64,000 nucleotides of DNA from Streptomyces wuyuanensis (GTDB lineage: Bacteria > Actinomycetota > Actinomycetes > Streptomycetales > Streptomycetaceae): positions 62,001 to 126,000 of the forward strand of contig NZ_FNHI01000011.1 in the NCBI RefSeq assembly GCF_900103455.1, given 5' to 3'. This document shows, one piece after another, positions 25,730-34,432 of the stretch (the stretch's first letter is position 1; each line of letters starts with the position of its first letter). Below the pieces are notes generated by a model, which made no database searches, had not been told where the DNA came from, and saw only the letters and a program-made list of their open reading frames with translations. A program made the position numbers and the translations under genes.

Positions 25730-27115
25730 CTACTTCCCGGACAGCGCCAGGAACGACAGCAGGTCCTGGCGGCTCACCACTCCGGTGGGCTTGCCCTCGA
25801 CCAGCACGATCGCCGCGTCGGCGGAACCGAGCACCGACATCAGGTCGCCGACGGGTTCGCCCGAACCGACCTGCGGGAGCGGGTCGCTCATGTGCTTCTC
25901 CAGCGGGTCGTTCAGCGAGGCGCGCTGGGTGAACAGCGCGTCCAGCAGCTCCCGCTCCACCACGGAGCCGATGACCTCGGCGGCCATGACGTCCGGGTGC
26001 CCGGCGCCCGGCTTCACGATCGGCATCTGGGAGACGCCGTACTCGCGCAGCACGTCGATGGCCTGGCCGACCGTCTCCTCGGGGTGCATGTGCACGAGCG
26101 AGGGCAGCGCGCCCTCCTTGTGCTTCAGCACGTCGCCGACCCGCGGCTGGTCGCCGGCCTGCTCCAGGAAGCCGTAGTCGTTCATCCACTCGTCGTTGAA
26201 GATCTTCGACAGGTAGCCGCGCCCGCTGTCCGGCAGCAGCACGACCACGACGTCGTCCGGGCCGAGGCCCTCGGCCACGCGCAGCGCGGCGACGACCGCC
26301 ATGCCGCAGGAGCCGCCGACCAGCAGGCCCTCCTCCTTGGCGAGGCGGCGGGTCATCTGGAAGGCGTCCTTGTCGGACACGGCGACGATCTCGTCGGTGA
26401 CGTTCGGGTCATAGGCGGTGGGCCAGAAGTCCTCACCGACGCCCTCGATCAGGTACGGACGGCCCGAGCCGCCCGAGTACACGGAGCCCTCGGGGTCGGC
26501 GCCGACGATGCGGACCTTGCCCTCGCTGACCTCCTTGAGATAGCGGCCGGTTCCGGAAATGGTGCCTCCGGTGCCCACACCCGCCACGAAATGGGTGATT
26601 TTCCCCTCAGTCTGTTCCCACAGTTCGGGACCGGTCGTCTCGTAGTGCGAACGCGGGTTGTTCGGGTTGGAGTACTGGTCCGGCTTCCAGGCGCCGGGCG
26701 TCTCGCGCACCAGCCGGTCCGAGACGTTGTAGTACGAGTCCGGGTGCTCCGGGTCGACCGCGGTGGGGCAGACGACGACCTCGGCGCCGTACGCACGCAG
26801 CACATTGATCTTGTCCGTGGACACCTTGTCCGGGCAGACGAAGATGCACTTGTAGCCCTTCTGCTGGGCCACGATCGCAAGCCCGACGCCGGTGTTGCCG
26901 CTCGTCGGCTCGACGATCGTGCCGCCCGGCTTGAGCTCTCCGCTCTGCTCGGCGGCCTCGATCATGCGCAGGGCGATGCGGTCCTTCACCGAACCGCCGG
27001 GGTTGAAGTACTCGACCTTGGCGAGGACCGTCGCCTGAATGCCCGCGGTCACGCTGTTCAGCTTCAGCAGCGGGGTATTGCCAACCAGACTGATCATCGA
27101 GTCGTGGAATTGCAC
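25730..27115 (-). CDS. cbs: Cystathionine beta-synthase
   Basis: The enzyme condenses L-serine (or O-acetylserine) with homocysteine to cystathionine in transsulfuration, using PLP. The 461-residue protein has the PLP Lys in NPGGSVKDRIALRM (about residue 44), the phosphate loop TSGNTGVG, GTGGTISGTGR, and two C-terminal CBS domains (about 340-460), the standard actinobacterial layout. The CBS domains bind adenosyl ligands and may regulate activity. It is divergent from the GDSL hydrolase gene and has its own terminator. Confidence 0.93.
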   Translation of the reverse strand: MQFHDSMISLVGNTPLLKLNSVTAGIQATVLAKVEYFNPGGSVKDRIALRMIEAAEQSGELKPGGTIVEPTSGNTGVGLAIVAQQKGYKCIFVCPDKVSTDKINVLRAYGAEVVVCPTAVDPEHPDSYYNVSDRLVRETPGAWKPDQYSNPNNPRSHYETTGPELWEQTEGKITHFVAGVGTGGTISGTGRYLKEVSEGKVRIVGADPEGSVYSGGSGRPYLIEGVGEDFWPTAYDPNVTDEIVAVSDKDAFQMTRRLAKEEGLLVGGSCGMAVVAALRVAEGLGPDDVVVVLLPDSGRGYLSKIFNDEWMNDYGFLEQAGDQPRVGDVLKHKEGALPSLVHMHPEETVGQAIDVLREYGVSQMPIVKPGAGHPDVMAAEVIGSVVERELLDALFTQRASLNDPLEKHMSDPLPQVGSGEPVGDLMSVLGSADAAIVLVEGKPTGVVSRQDLLSFLALSGK

Positions 27116-27243
27116 CGTAAGTCTCCGGGATCTCCGTAGTGGTTCCGTCAGCGTATGCGCATTCGGCGCGAGATTGGGCTACGGCCGTTACGGGGCAGTT
27201 AGCTCTTGGACGACTGCACGGCTACGAGGAGGTGGCTGGGACT

Positions 27244-28266
27244 GTGTCGAGGGCGAGGGTGGCGCGGCGCATCGCGGCGGGCGCGGCATACGGCGGCGGC
27301 GGGATCGGTCTGCTCGGAGCTGCGGCGGTGACTCTCCTGCTGGCCGAGGTGCAGCTGGCAAAAAGATCGGTGGGGGGCGGCACGGCACCCTTTCCCCCCG
27401 GGGCGGACGGCGTCTACGGCACGGCCTTCGGGCTCTCCGATCCGCTGCGGCTGGCCCTGCTGGGCGACTCGACGGCCGCCGGGCAGGGTGTGCGCCGGGC
27501 GGGGCAGACACCGGGGGCGCTGCTGGCCTCGGGCCTCGCGGCCGTGGCCGAGCGCCCGGTGGAGCTGATGAACGTGGCCCAGCCCGGTGCGCGCTCCGAC
27601 GACCTGGAACGCCAGGTGGGCCTGGCCCTGCGGGACCCGTCCCGGGTCCCCGACGTCTGCGTGATCATGATCGGGGCGAACGACGTGACGCACCGGATGC
27701 CCCCGACGCAGTCGGTGCGGTACCTGTCCGCGGCGGTGCGCCGGCTGCGGACGGCCGGTGCGGAGGTGGTGGTGGGCACCTGCCCGGATCTCGGCACCAT
27801 CGAGCCGGTGTACCAGCCGCTGCGCTGGCTCGCCCGCCGGGTCTCCCGGCAGCTCGCGGCCGCCCAGACGATCGGCGCGGTGGAGCAGGGCGGCCGCACG
27901 GTCTCGCTGGGCGACCTGCTGGGCCCGGAGTTCGCGGCGAACCCTCGCGAGCTGTTCGGCCCGGACAACTACCACCCCTCGGCGGAGGGGTACGCGACGG
28001 CGGCGATGGCGGTGCTGCCGACGCTGTGCGCGGCGCTGGGCCTGTGGCCGGAGACGGACAGGCTGGACGCCGACCGCCGCGAGGGCATGCTGCCGGTCGC
28101 CAAGGCGGCGGCGGAGGCGGCGAGCGAGGCCGGAACCGAGGTCACGGGCGCCCGCGCCCCGTGGGCGCTGCTGAAGCACCGCAGGCGCCGCCGTCTGCCG
28201 GTCCCCACGGAGCCCGCGCCTTCGGAGCCCCGGGCCGCGGAGGTGCGGGGGCGGGCAGCCGAGTGA
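27244..28266 (+). CDS. SGNH/GDSL hydrolase
   Basis: The 340-residue protein has an N-terminal membrane helix (about 10-35), then the SGNH blocks: GDSTAAG (nucleophile Ser, block I), GANDVT (block III Asn) and DNYHPSAEGY (block V Asp/His). It should hydrolyse esters or acyl groups, anchored in the membrane with the domain likely outside. GTG 27244 is chosen because of GAGGAGG upstream; the frame is open back to 27139. A Pro/Arg-rich tail follows the domain. It is divergent from cbs, so the 128-base gap holds both promoters. Confidence 0.82.
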   Translation: MSRARVARRIAAGAAYGGGGIGLLGAAAVTLLLAEVQLAKRSVGGGTAPFPPGADGVYGTAFGLSDPLRLALLGDSTAAGQGVRRAGQTPGALLASGLAAVAERPVELMNVAQPGARSDDLERQVGLALRDPSRVPDVCVIMIGANDVTHRMPPTQSVRYLSAAVRRLRTAGAEVVVGTCPDLGTIEPVYQPLRWLARRVSRQLAAAQTIGAVEQGGRTVSLGDLLGPEFAANPRELFGPDNYHPSAEGYATAAMAVLPTLCAALGLWPETDRLDADRREGMLPVAKAAAEAASEAGTEVTGARAPWALLKHRRRRRLPVPTEPAPSEPRAAEVRGRAAE

Positions 28267-28463
28267 GCGCGCGGCCCGCGCCGGGCCCGGGCACCGCGGC
28301 CCGGGTCGCGCCGAGCCCCCGCCCACCGAGCAGCCGCGGGCCCGGAGCCCGGCCCTGCCGCCCGCCCGGGTTCCCCGCGGGCGCGAACGGCCGACGGCCG
28401 TGCCGGGCCCGCGGTGATCCGCCGGGGCCCACCGTCCGGCGGGCAGCGCAGCACCCCTGCCCG

Positions 28464-28477
28464 TAAGCGAGCGCTTA
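28464..28477. promoter_or_regulatory. Palindromic operator upstream of thiolase
   Basis: TAAGCG-AG-CGCTTA is a perfect 6-bp inverted repeat, 98 bases before the thiolase start, in a 308-base region that otherwise holds no gene. Sites of this shape are bound by TetR-type regulators of fatty-acid degradation in actinobacteria (general knowledge; the regulator is not in the window). Confidence 0.55.
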
Positions 28478-28574
28478 GAAAAGAGGCCCGCATCACACGG
28501 TCCGTACCGTGACCCGCGCGATACGTAGGGGTAACTTCCAGACAGTCGCCCCCAAGCACCTCACTGGAGCCGTG

Positions 28575-29795
28575 ATGCCCGAAGCCGTGATCGTCTCTGC
28601 CGCCCGCTCCCCCATCGGTCGGGCCTTCAAGGGCTCGCTGAAGGACCTGCGGCCGGACGACCTGACCGCGACGATCGTCCAGGCCGCCCTGGCCAAGGTC
28701 CCCGAGCTGGACCCGAAGGACATCGACGACCTGATGCTCGGCTGCGGCCTGCCCGGCGGCGAGCAGGGCCACAACCTGGGCCGGATCGTGGCCGTGCAGA
28801 TGGGGATGGACCACCTCCCCGGCTGCACCATCACCCGCTACTGCTCGTCCTCGCTGCAGACCTCCCGCATGGCGCTCCACGCCATCAAGGCCGGCGAGGG
28901 CGACGTCTTCATATCGGCGGGCGTCGAGATGGTCTCCCGCTCCGTGAAGGGCACGTCCGACGGGCTGCCCGACACCCACAACCCGTTCTTCGCCGAGGCC
29001 GAGGCCCGCACCGCGGCCGTCGCGGCCAGCGAGGGCGCGGGCTGGCACGACCCGCGCGAGGACGGCCTGGTCCCGGACGCCTACATCGCCATGGGACAGA
29101 CCGCCGAGAACCTGGCCCGGCTCAAGGGCGTCACCCGCCAGGACATGGACGAGTTCGGCGTGCGCTCGCAGAACCTCGCCGAGGAAGCCATCAAGAACGG
29201 GTTCTGGGAGCGCGAGATCACGCCCGTGACGCTGCCGGACGGCACGGTCGTCGGCAAGGACGACGGCCCGCGCGCCGGCGTCACGGTGGAGGGCGTTCAG
29301 GGCCTGAAGCCGGTCTTCCGTCCCGACGGCCTGGTCACCGCGGGCAACTGCTGCCCGCTCAACGACGGCGCGGCCGCCCTCGTGATCATGTCCGACACCA
29401 AGGCACGGGAGCTGGGCCTGACCCCGCTGGCCCGGATCGTCTCCACCGGCGTCTCCGGCCTCTCCCCCGAGATCATGGGCTACGGACCGGTCGAGGCGAG
29501 CAACCAGGCGCTGCGGCGGGCCGGGCTCACCATCGGCGACATCGACCTGGTCGAGATCAACGAGGCGTTCGCGGCGCAGGTCATCCCGTCCTACCGGGAC
29601 CTCGGCATCCCGCTCGAGAAGCTGAACGTCAACGGCGGCGCGATCGCGGTCGGCCACCCCTTCGGCATGACCGGCGCACGCATCACCGGCACGCTGATCA
29701 ACTCGCTCCAGTTCCACGACAAGCAGTTCGGTCTGGAGACGATGTGCGTCGGCGGCGGCCAGGGCATGGCGATGGTCATCGAGCGCCTCAGCTGA
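28575..29795 (+). CDS. Thiolase (acetyl-CoA C-acyltransferase)
   Basis: The 406-residue thiolase cleaves 3-ketoacyl-CoA in beta-oxidation, or condenses two acetyl-CoA. It has the nucleophile Cys in TRYCSSSLQTSRMA (about 93), the His of NEAFAAQV, the Cys-containing block MCVGGGQGMAM and the NGGAIAVGHPFGMTGAR loop. ATG 28575 has GGAG 6 bases upstream. It stands alone with its own palindromic operator and a terminator. No hydratase/dehydrogenase partner gene is adjacent. Confidence 0.93.
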   Translation: MPEAVIVSAARSPIGRAFKGSLKDLRPDDLTATIVQAALAKVPELDPKDIDDLMLGCGLPGGEQGHNLGRIVAVQMGMDHLPGCTITRYCSSSLQTSRMALHAIKAGEGDVFISAGVEMVSRSVKGTSDGLPDTHNPFFAEAEARTAAVAASEGAGWHDPREDGLVPDAYIAMGQTAENLARLKGVTRQDMDEFGVRSQNLAEEAIKNGFWEREITPVTLPDGTVVGKDDGPRAGVTVEGVQGLKPVFRPDGLVTAGNCCPLNDGAAALVIMSDTKARELGLTPLARIVSTGVSGLSPEIMGYGPVEASNQALRRAGLTIGDIDLVEINEAFAAQVIPSYRDLGIPLEKLNVNGGAIAVGHPFGMTGARITGTLINSLQFHDKQFGLETMCVGGGQGMAMVIERLS

Positions 29796-29824
29796 GACGG
29801 CGGCGCACCTGAGCGCCGCTCGGG

Positions 29825-29852
29825 GGGGCGTCGCGCCTGTACGCGACGCCCC
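29825..29852 (+). terminator. Terminator of thiolase gene
   Basis: A perfect 11-bp stem (GGGGCGTCGCG / CGCGACGCCCC) with a 6-base loop begins 30 bases after the stop codon. Confidence 0.7.
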
Positions 29853-29980
29853 GCCCGTCCGGCGACCGGGCCGCGGACCGCGCCCATCCCGCAGGCGCGG
29901 CGCGAGGCCCCGGGGAAGGAATCGCGAAACCCCTCCCCGTCCCTCGGCAACCGCTTGCCCAACCCCGCCGTCGCCCAGCC

Positions 29981-30041
29981 GTGACCTAATCTCCCCCAGG
30001 ATGTGACCTATCTCGCGCCGATGCGCGTTTCCCCAGGTCAC
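29981..30041. promoter_or_regulatory. Three GTGACCT-type repeats upstream of the 30172 gene
   Basis: GTGACCTA occurs at 29981-29988 and 30003-30010 (22 bases apart, two helical turns), and the inverted form AGGTCAC at 30035-30041. All lie in the 376-base gap before the 30172 gene, which is otherwise non-coding. This looks like a multi-site operator for an unknown regulator. Confidence 0.45.
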
Positions 30042-30171
30042 AAGTGTCACGCAGGTAAACATCCGGCCCAAAGTCCTGTCCCTTTCGTGACGTATTGCAC
30101 TGACACCAGGTGTGGGCTCGCGACAAGCTGATGTAGTAAGTCGGGGAATCCACAGAACCGGGAGTACGTCA

Positions 30172-31041
30172 GTGAGCGCCATGTCCCTCGCCCTGCTGCT
30201 GACCACCGCCGCCGCCACGGCCGTGGGCGCCGCTGCCCTGCACACCACTCTCGGGCTGCGCAAGCAGGTCACCGCCCTGCGTTCGGAGCTGGCCGCCGTG
30301 AGCCGTCACGGCAGCGGCCCCTTCGGCTCCGTCCCGCAGGCACGCACCGCACCCGCCGCCGAGATACGCGCCGCCGTCGCCGAGGCACTGGCCGAGGAGC
30401 GCGAGCGGGAGCTGGCCGAGGCGCGCGCCTTCTGGGCGGCGCAGGAGGCCCGCGAGGCGGCCGACGCACCGCACTTCGCCGGTGAGTCGCCGCTGTCGAT
30501 GCTGGGCGGACTGGCGGATCTCGGCGAGGACGGCCCGCTCTACGTACCCCGGCAGGCCGACTTCGCCGGGCTGGAGGCCATGGACCTGGAGGCCGTGGAG
30601 GCCCTCGACGACCTCGTGGAGCCCGCGGAGCTCACCGAGCCGCCGGCCGAGTTCGCCGAGGACTCCCCCGAGCTCGCAGCGGCCCGCCGGCGCCACCCCT
30701 CGCACCCCGACTTCGTACCGGTGCAGACACCGGTCGTGACCGACCACGAGCGCACCGTGGCGCGCCTGGAGGAGCTCGCGGAGACCGCGACCGCCCTCAC
30801 CGACGTACGGCCGGGTCCGCTGGGGACCCTCGACGTGTACGTGTTCGCCGACGGCACGACCCTCTGCATGACCCCGGGGCACCGCGAGACCGCGGAGCGT
30901 CTCGGGGAGGCGCTGCGGGCCGGGCAGACGCCGGTCCTGCTCGGCGGCTCGGGCGTCTCCGGTGCCTACGCCCTGACGTTCTCCTGCGGCGGCGAGGAGA
31001 ACGTCTACATCCTCGCGGACCGCGTCATCGCCTCGCTCTGA
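30172..31041 (+). CDS. Membrane-anchored conserved Streptomyces protein
   Basis: The 289-residue protein starts with one N-terminal membrane helix (about 4-22), followed by a likely coiled coil (about 60-95, EIRAAVAEALAEERERELAEARAF). It then has an acidic low-complexity stretch (about 115-165) and a compact C-terminal domain (TVARLEELAETATAL..., YVFADGTTLCMTPGHRETAERLGEAL...). GTG 30172 has GGGAG 8 bases upstream. The function is unknown; the upstream repeats suggest regulated expression. It is convergent with the 31097 gene. Confidence 0.72.
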   Translation: MSAMSLALLLTTAAATAVGAAALHTTLGLRKQVTALRSELAAVSRHGSGPFGSVPQARTAPAAEIRAAVAEALAEERERELAEARAFWAAQEAREAADAPHFAGESPLSMLGGLADLGEDGPLYVPRQADFAGLEAMDLEAVEALDDLVEPAELTEPPAEFAEDSPELAAARRRHPSHPDFVPVQTPVVTDHERTVARLEELAETATALTDVRPGPLGTLDVYVFADGTTLCMTPGHRETAERLGEALRAGQTPVLLGGSGVSGAYALTFSCGGEENVYILADRVIASL

Positions 31042-31096
31042 ACCGCGACCGGCCAGGGCCCCGCGCCCCGGCCCCCAGCGGCCCCGGGCGGCGTCC

Positions 31097-31420
31097 TCAG
31101 AGCCCCGCCCGCCGCGCCGCCTCCTCGACCAGTTGCACGGCCTCGTCCAGTTCCTCCGGCGGGGCCGTTCCCGTGCGTACGGCTTCGGCCAAATCCGTCC
31201 CGGCGACGAGCAATTGGTCCGCGACCGTGAAGACACCCGCGTCGGGCATGATCCACGGCTGTCGCCCAGGCGACTCGATGCGCTGGGCGCGCACGGCCAA
31301 CTCCCTGGCCAGTGCCAGGCCTTCGGCCGCCGCCCCGCGCTGGAGCCGGCTCTGCGGGGCCGCCCGCAGCCGGTCGGCGAACCGCTCCACGGCCGCCGTC
31401 AGAGGTGTCGTATCAAGCAC
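31097..31420 (-). CDS. Small alpha-helical protein of unknown function
   Basis: The 107-residue, largely helical protein has SRLQRGAAAEGLALARELAVRAQRIE and WIMPDAGVFTVADQLLVAGTDLAEAV, which looks like a single folded domain and not a shadow frame. No known motif is visible. It is convergent with the 30172 gene and divergent from the DUF4287 gene at 31520. Confidence 0.6.
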   Translation of the reverse strand: MLDTTPLTAAVERFADRLRAAPQSRLQRGAAAEGLALARELAVRAQRIESPGRQPWIMPDAGVFTVADQLLVAGTDLAEAVRTGTAPPEELDEAVQLVEEAARRAGL

Positions 31421-31519
31421 GACGCGACCCTATGCGCCGGTGCGGGACTGTTGCCAATACGCGAACACTCAGGCACGGTGACGTGAAGGACCACACGCGC
31501 AATGCGTCCGGAGGCGCCG

Positions 31520-31750
31520 ATGTCCCAAGTCTTCTCCGAAGAGACCCATCGCAACCTGCTCTCCCGCATCCCCCACTGCACCGGTCGTGAAGTCGCCGAC
31601 TGGCTGCGCACCGTCGAAGAAGGACCGTCCCTGTTCCGTTTCGAGGAGAAGGTCAGCTGGCTCCGGAGCGAACACAATCTCGCGTACGGCCATGCGAAGG
31701 CGATCATCCATGAGTACGACCTGAGGAGGGCGGCCCGCAAGCTGCTCTAG
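31520..31750 (+). CDS. DUF4287 family small protein
   Basis: The 76-residue protein matches DUF4287: TGREVADWLRTVEEG...FRFEEKVSWLRSEHNLAYGHAKAIIHEYDLRRA. The family is small, widespread and without an assigned function. GGAGG lies 6 bases before ATG 31520; the earlier ATG at 31502 has no ribosome site. A bidirectional stem-loop follows. Confidence 0.85.
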   Translation: MSQVFSEETHRNLLSRIPHCTGREVADWLRTVEEGPSLFRFEEKVSWLRSEHNLAYGHAKAIIHEYDLRRAARKLL

Positions 31751-31772
31751 CGGAAACCGGCTCGAGGACGAG

Positions 31773-31814
31773 CGAAGGGCCCGCCCGGCGGATGATGCCG
31801 GGGCGGGCCCTTCG
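31773..31814. terminator. Bidirectional terminator
   Basis: A stem of about 17 bp, with one bulged base, spans the gap between the convergent stops at 31750 (+) and 31850 (-). Confidence 0.7.
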
Positions 31815-31849
31815 TCGGTTCACCGGGCGGCCGTGCGGCCGCCCGTGCG

Positions 31850-32737
31850 TCAGTCGTCGCCCTGCAGGATCGACAGCAGACGCAGCATCTCCAGGTAAAT
31901 CCACACCAGGGTCATGGTGAGGCCGAAGGCGGCCAGCCAGGACTCCTCGCGGGGAGCGCCGTAGTTGATGCCGTCCTCGACCTGCTTGAAGTCCAGGGCG
32001 AGGAAGCAGGCACCGAGGATGATGCCGATGACACCGAACAGGATGCCGAGGCCGCCGCTGCGGAAGCCGAGACCGTCACCGCCGCCGAAGACGGCGAAGA
32101 GCAGGTTGACGGCCATCAGCAGCAGGAAGCCCATCGCGGCCGCCATCACGAAGCCGTAGAAACGGCGGGTGACGCGGATCCAGCGCATCTTGTACGCGAA
32201 CAGCACACCGGCGAAGACCGCCATCGTGCCGAGCACGGCCTGGGCGACCACACCGTCCGCGATGTACGTGGAGACCGCGCTGGAGATCACACCGAGGAAG
32301 ACACCCTCGAACGCCGCGTAGGCGAGGATCAGCGCGGGCGACGGCTTGCGCTTGAAGGACTGGACGAGCCCGAGCACCAGGGCCACCAGGGCGGCGCCGA
32401 TGGCGATGCCGTACGACTTGCCGATGTTGGCGGGGTCGACGGGCAGGAGCACCCACGACAGGATCGCCGTGAGCACGACGGTACCGAGCGTCATGGCGGT
32501 GCGCGCCACGACGTCGTCCATCGTCATCACATTGGTGCGGGCGGGCGCCTGCGGCGGGGCACCCAGCTGGGCGTCCGCCGGCGCGTAGGGGTTGGTGGCG
32601 TACGGGTTGCCCGCGCCCTGGGCGTACGGGTTGCCGCCGACTGCGGGGCCCCCGGCCTGCGGCGCGGTGTTGAAGCCCGCGTAGCCGTTGTCGCGGCTGA
32701 ACCCCCGTCGCGAGAAGACCGGGTTGCTGCTCCTCAT
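31850..32737 (-). CDS. BAX inhibitor-1 / YccA family membrane protein
   Basis: The 295-residue protein has a ~80-residue Asn/Pro/Gly-rich cytosolic N-terminus and seven membrane helices in the BI-1/YccA arrangement (helix pairs around TMDDVVARTAMTLGTVVLTA and FLALDFKQVEDGINYG). Bacterial relatives conduct Ca2+ or interact with FtsH. GGAGGAG lies about 5 bases before ATG 32737, which decides the start. It is transcribed alone. Confidence 0.9.
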   Translation of the reverse strand: MRSSNPVFSRRGFSRDNGYAGFNTAPQAGGPAVGGNPYAQGAGNPYATNPYAPADAQLGAPPQAPARTNVMTMDDVVARTAMTLGTVVLTAILSWVLLPVDPANIGKSYGIAIGAALVALVLGLVQSFKRKPSPALILAYAAFEGVFLGVISSAVSTYIADGVVAQAVLGTMAVFAGVLFAYKMRWIRVTRRFYGFVMAAAMGFLLLMAVNLLFAVFGGGDGLGFRSGGLGILFGVIGIILGACFLALDFKQVEDGINYGAPREESWLAAFGLTMTLVWIYLEMLRLLSILQGDD

Positions 32738-33102
32738 CTCACTCCTCCATGGCCGCCCTGCGCGGCCTTGACACAAGAGTAATGCGGGGGCAAAGACCTC
32801 GGCCTAGTGCTGAAGGAGGATCTTTCCTCGATCGTGACTGACCGGTCGCTCCGGGCCCCGCCGTACTCTCTCTCCTGCCACTACAGCCAGTGAATGGACT
32901 TTCTCATTCCCGGCTCGGCGAGGTTCACGCCGGACGTGGTGCCGGCAGCGGCCCGCGGAGGGGCCGGGCAGGGGTCGGGGCAGGCGGGGAGGCGGTACGG
33001 CGAGACCGGGCCGGCTTCGGTACGGCAACGCCGGCGGCCGCGCGGGCGCGAGTAAGCGTTCAAGAATTCAACGATTCCGCTCGCGCCGCGGACGCGTGAA
33101 CG
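32738..33102. other. Intergenic region between BI-1 gene and bldA 3' end
   Basis: There are 365 bases with no supported gene. The left part must hold the promoter of the BI-1-like gene. The stretch directly below 33103 is the 3' trailer of bldA. Confidence 0.5.
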
Positions 33103-33184
33103 TGCCCGGAGCCGGACTTGAACCGGCACGGCCCGAAGGCCAGCGAGGTTTAAGCTCGCCGTGTCTGCATTCCACCATCCGGGC
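33103..33184 (-). tRNA. bldA: tRNA-Leu(UAA), bldA
   Basis: The 82-nt gene folds as a class II tRNA. It has a perfect 7-bp acceptor (GCCCGGA / TCCGGGC), discriminator A, a 5-bp anticodon stem with loop CTTAAAC giving anticodon UAA (complement of 33150-33152), a long variable arm with a GGCC/TTCG/GGCC hairpin, and T-arm GCCGG-TTCAAGT-CCGGC. No CCA is encoded. A leucine tRNA with UAA anticodon in Streptomyces is bldA, the only tRNA reading TTA efficiently. Its timing controls aerial growth and antibiotic production through TTA-containing genes (established knowledge). Confidence 0.97.
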
Positions 33185-33226
33185 TGGTTGCGCGGTCCTG
33201 CTTACGCGGCTCTGCGTTCGCACATG

Positions 33227-33290
33227 AGCCTATCCGTACGGCTCACCCCAACAGCGGAACACCGACCCGATGTTGTCTTATTTTATTGAT
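33227..33290 (-). promoter_or_regulatory. Putative bldA promoter with AT-rich upstream element
   Basis: On the minus strand TAGGCT (33227-33232) is a fair -10, with GCTGTT (33250-33255) 17 bases upstream as a weak -35. An AT-rich block (33271-33290), rare in this DNA, lies further upstream and may act as an UP-like element. The predicted start would give a leader of about 35 bases before the tRNA. Confidence 0.4.
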
Positions 33291-33609
33291 GCCTGAGGGT
33301 GCGTCAGCCCTTCTGGGCGGCTGTTTGCACCTGCCGAGGCGCGGTCTCCCCGGACCCGGCGCCACCCGTGGGAATGACGGAAAGTCGCCGCCCGGGCACG
33401 CCCCGGACAACCCGCAGGCGGCGGCCCGGAAGGGCACGCCCGCCCCGGAGGCTCCCCCGGGGACGCCGTCATACCAAAGGAGGACGGGAGTGCCGCCCCG
33501 TCAGACCCGAGAGGGCCACGGGAACGGGCACCGGGACGGACGATCCGGCGGGGTTCCGGGCAGCACGATGGTGCGGTCCCCACGAACGCCGCGACAGGAG
33601 AGCCGACTC
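33291..33609. other. Intergenic region upstream of the ABC transporter
   Basis: An open frame runs through here into the ATPase gene but lacks coding bias and family similarity. Presumably it holds the ABC operon promoter; no clear motif was found. Confidence 0.4.
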
Positions 33610-34380
33610 GTGACCACCACACCCACCGCCGCCCGCGCCACCGCGGTGGCCGCCCGCGCCATGGATCTGTCCAAGGTCTACGGGGAGGGCGAGACCCAGG
33701 TGGTCGCCCTCGACCGGGTCACCGTGGACTTCCGGCAGGGGGAGTTCACCGCGATCATGGGCCCGTCCGGCTCCGGCAAGTCGACGCTGATGCACTGCGT
33801 CGCCGGACTCGACACCTTCAGCGGCGGTTCGGTGCGGATCGGCGAGACGGAACTCGGTTCGCTCAAGGACAAGCAGCTGACCCAGCTGCGCCGCGACAAG
33901 ATCGGTTTCATCTTCCAGGCCTTCAACCTGCTGCCCACGCTCACGGCGCTGGAGAACATCACGCTCCCGATGGACATCGCCGGCCGCAAGCCCGACCAGC
34001 AGTGGCTGCAGCTCGTCATCGACATGGTGGGACTCTCCGGGCGGCTCGGCCACCGGCCGACCCAGCTCTCCGGAGGCCAGCAGCAGCGCGTCGCCGTCGC
34101 CCGCGCGCTCGCCTCCCGCCCCGAGATCATCTTCGGTGACGAGCCGACCGGAAACCTCGACTCCCGCTCCGGCGCCGAGGTGCTGGGCTTCCTGCGCAAC
34201 TCGGTGCGGGAGCTCGGCCAGACCGTCGTGATGGTGACGCACGACCCGGTGGCCGCCTCGTACGCCGACCGCGTCGTGTTCCTGGCGGACGGCCGGATCG
34301 TGGACGAGATGATCGCCCCGACCGCCGACGGCGTGCTGGACCGCATGAAGGAGTTCGACGCCAAGGGCCGGACCAGCTGA
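33610..34380 (+). CDS. ABC transporter ATP-binding protein (MacB/LolD-like)
   Basis: The 256-residue ATPase has all motifs: Walker A GPSGSGKST, Q-loop FQAFNLLP, signature LSGGQQQR, Walker B IIFGDEP, D-loop NLDS and H-loop THD. The sequence type is the MacB/LolD/FtsE branch that powers permeases with large extracytoplasmic domains by mechanotransmission. GTG 33610 has GGAG upstream. The permease follows after 52 bases and is surely its partner. Confidence 0.95.
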   Translation: MTTTPTAARATAVAARAMDLSKVYGEGETQVVALDRVTVDFRQGEFTAIMGPSGSGKSTLMHCVAGLDTFSGGSVRIGETELGSLKDKQLTQLRRDKIGFIFQAFNLLPTLTALENITLPMDIAGRKPDQQWLQLVIDMVGLSGRLGHRPTQLSGGQQQRVAVARALASRPEIIFGDEPTGNLDSRSGAEVLGFLRNSVRELGQTVVMVTHDPVAASYADRVVFLADGRIVDEMIAPTADGVLDRMKEFDAKGRTS

Positions 34381-34432
34381 CCCACGGCTCCACCGCAGAC
34401 TTCCGGCCCTCACCTCAGGACTGACTCACACC

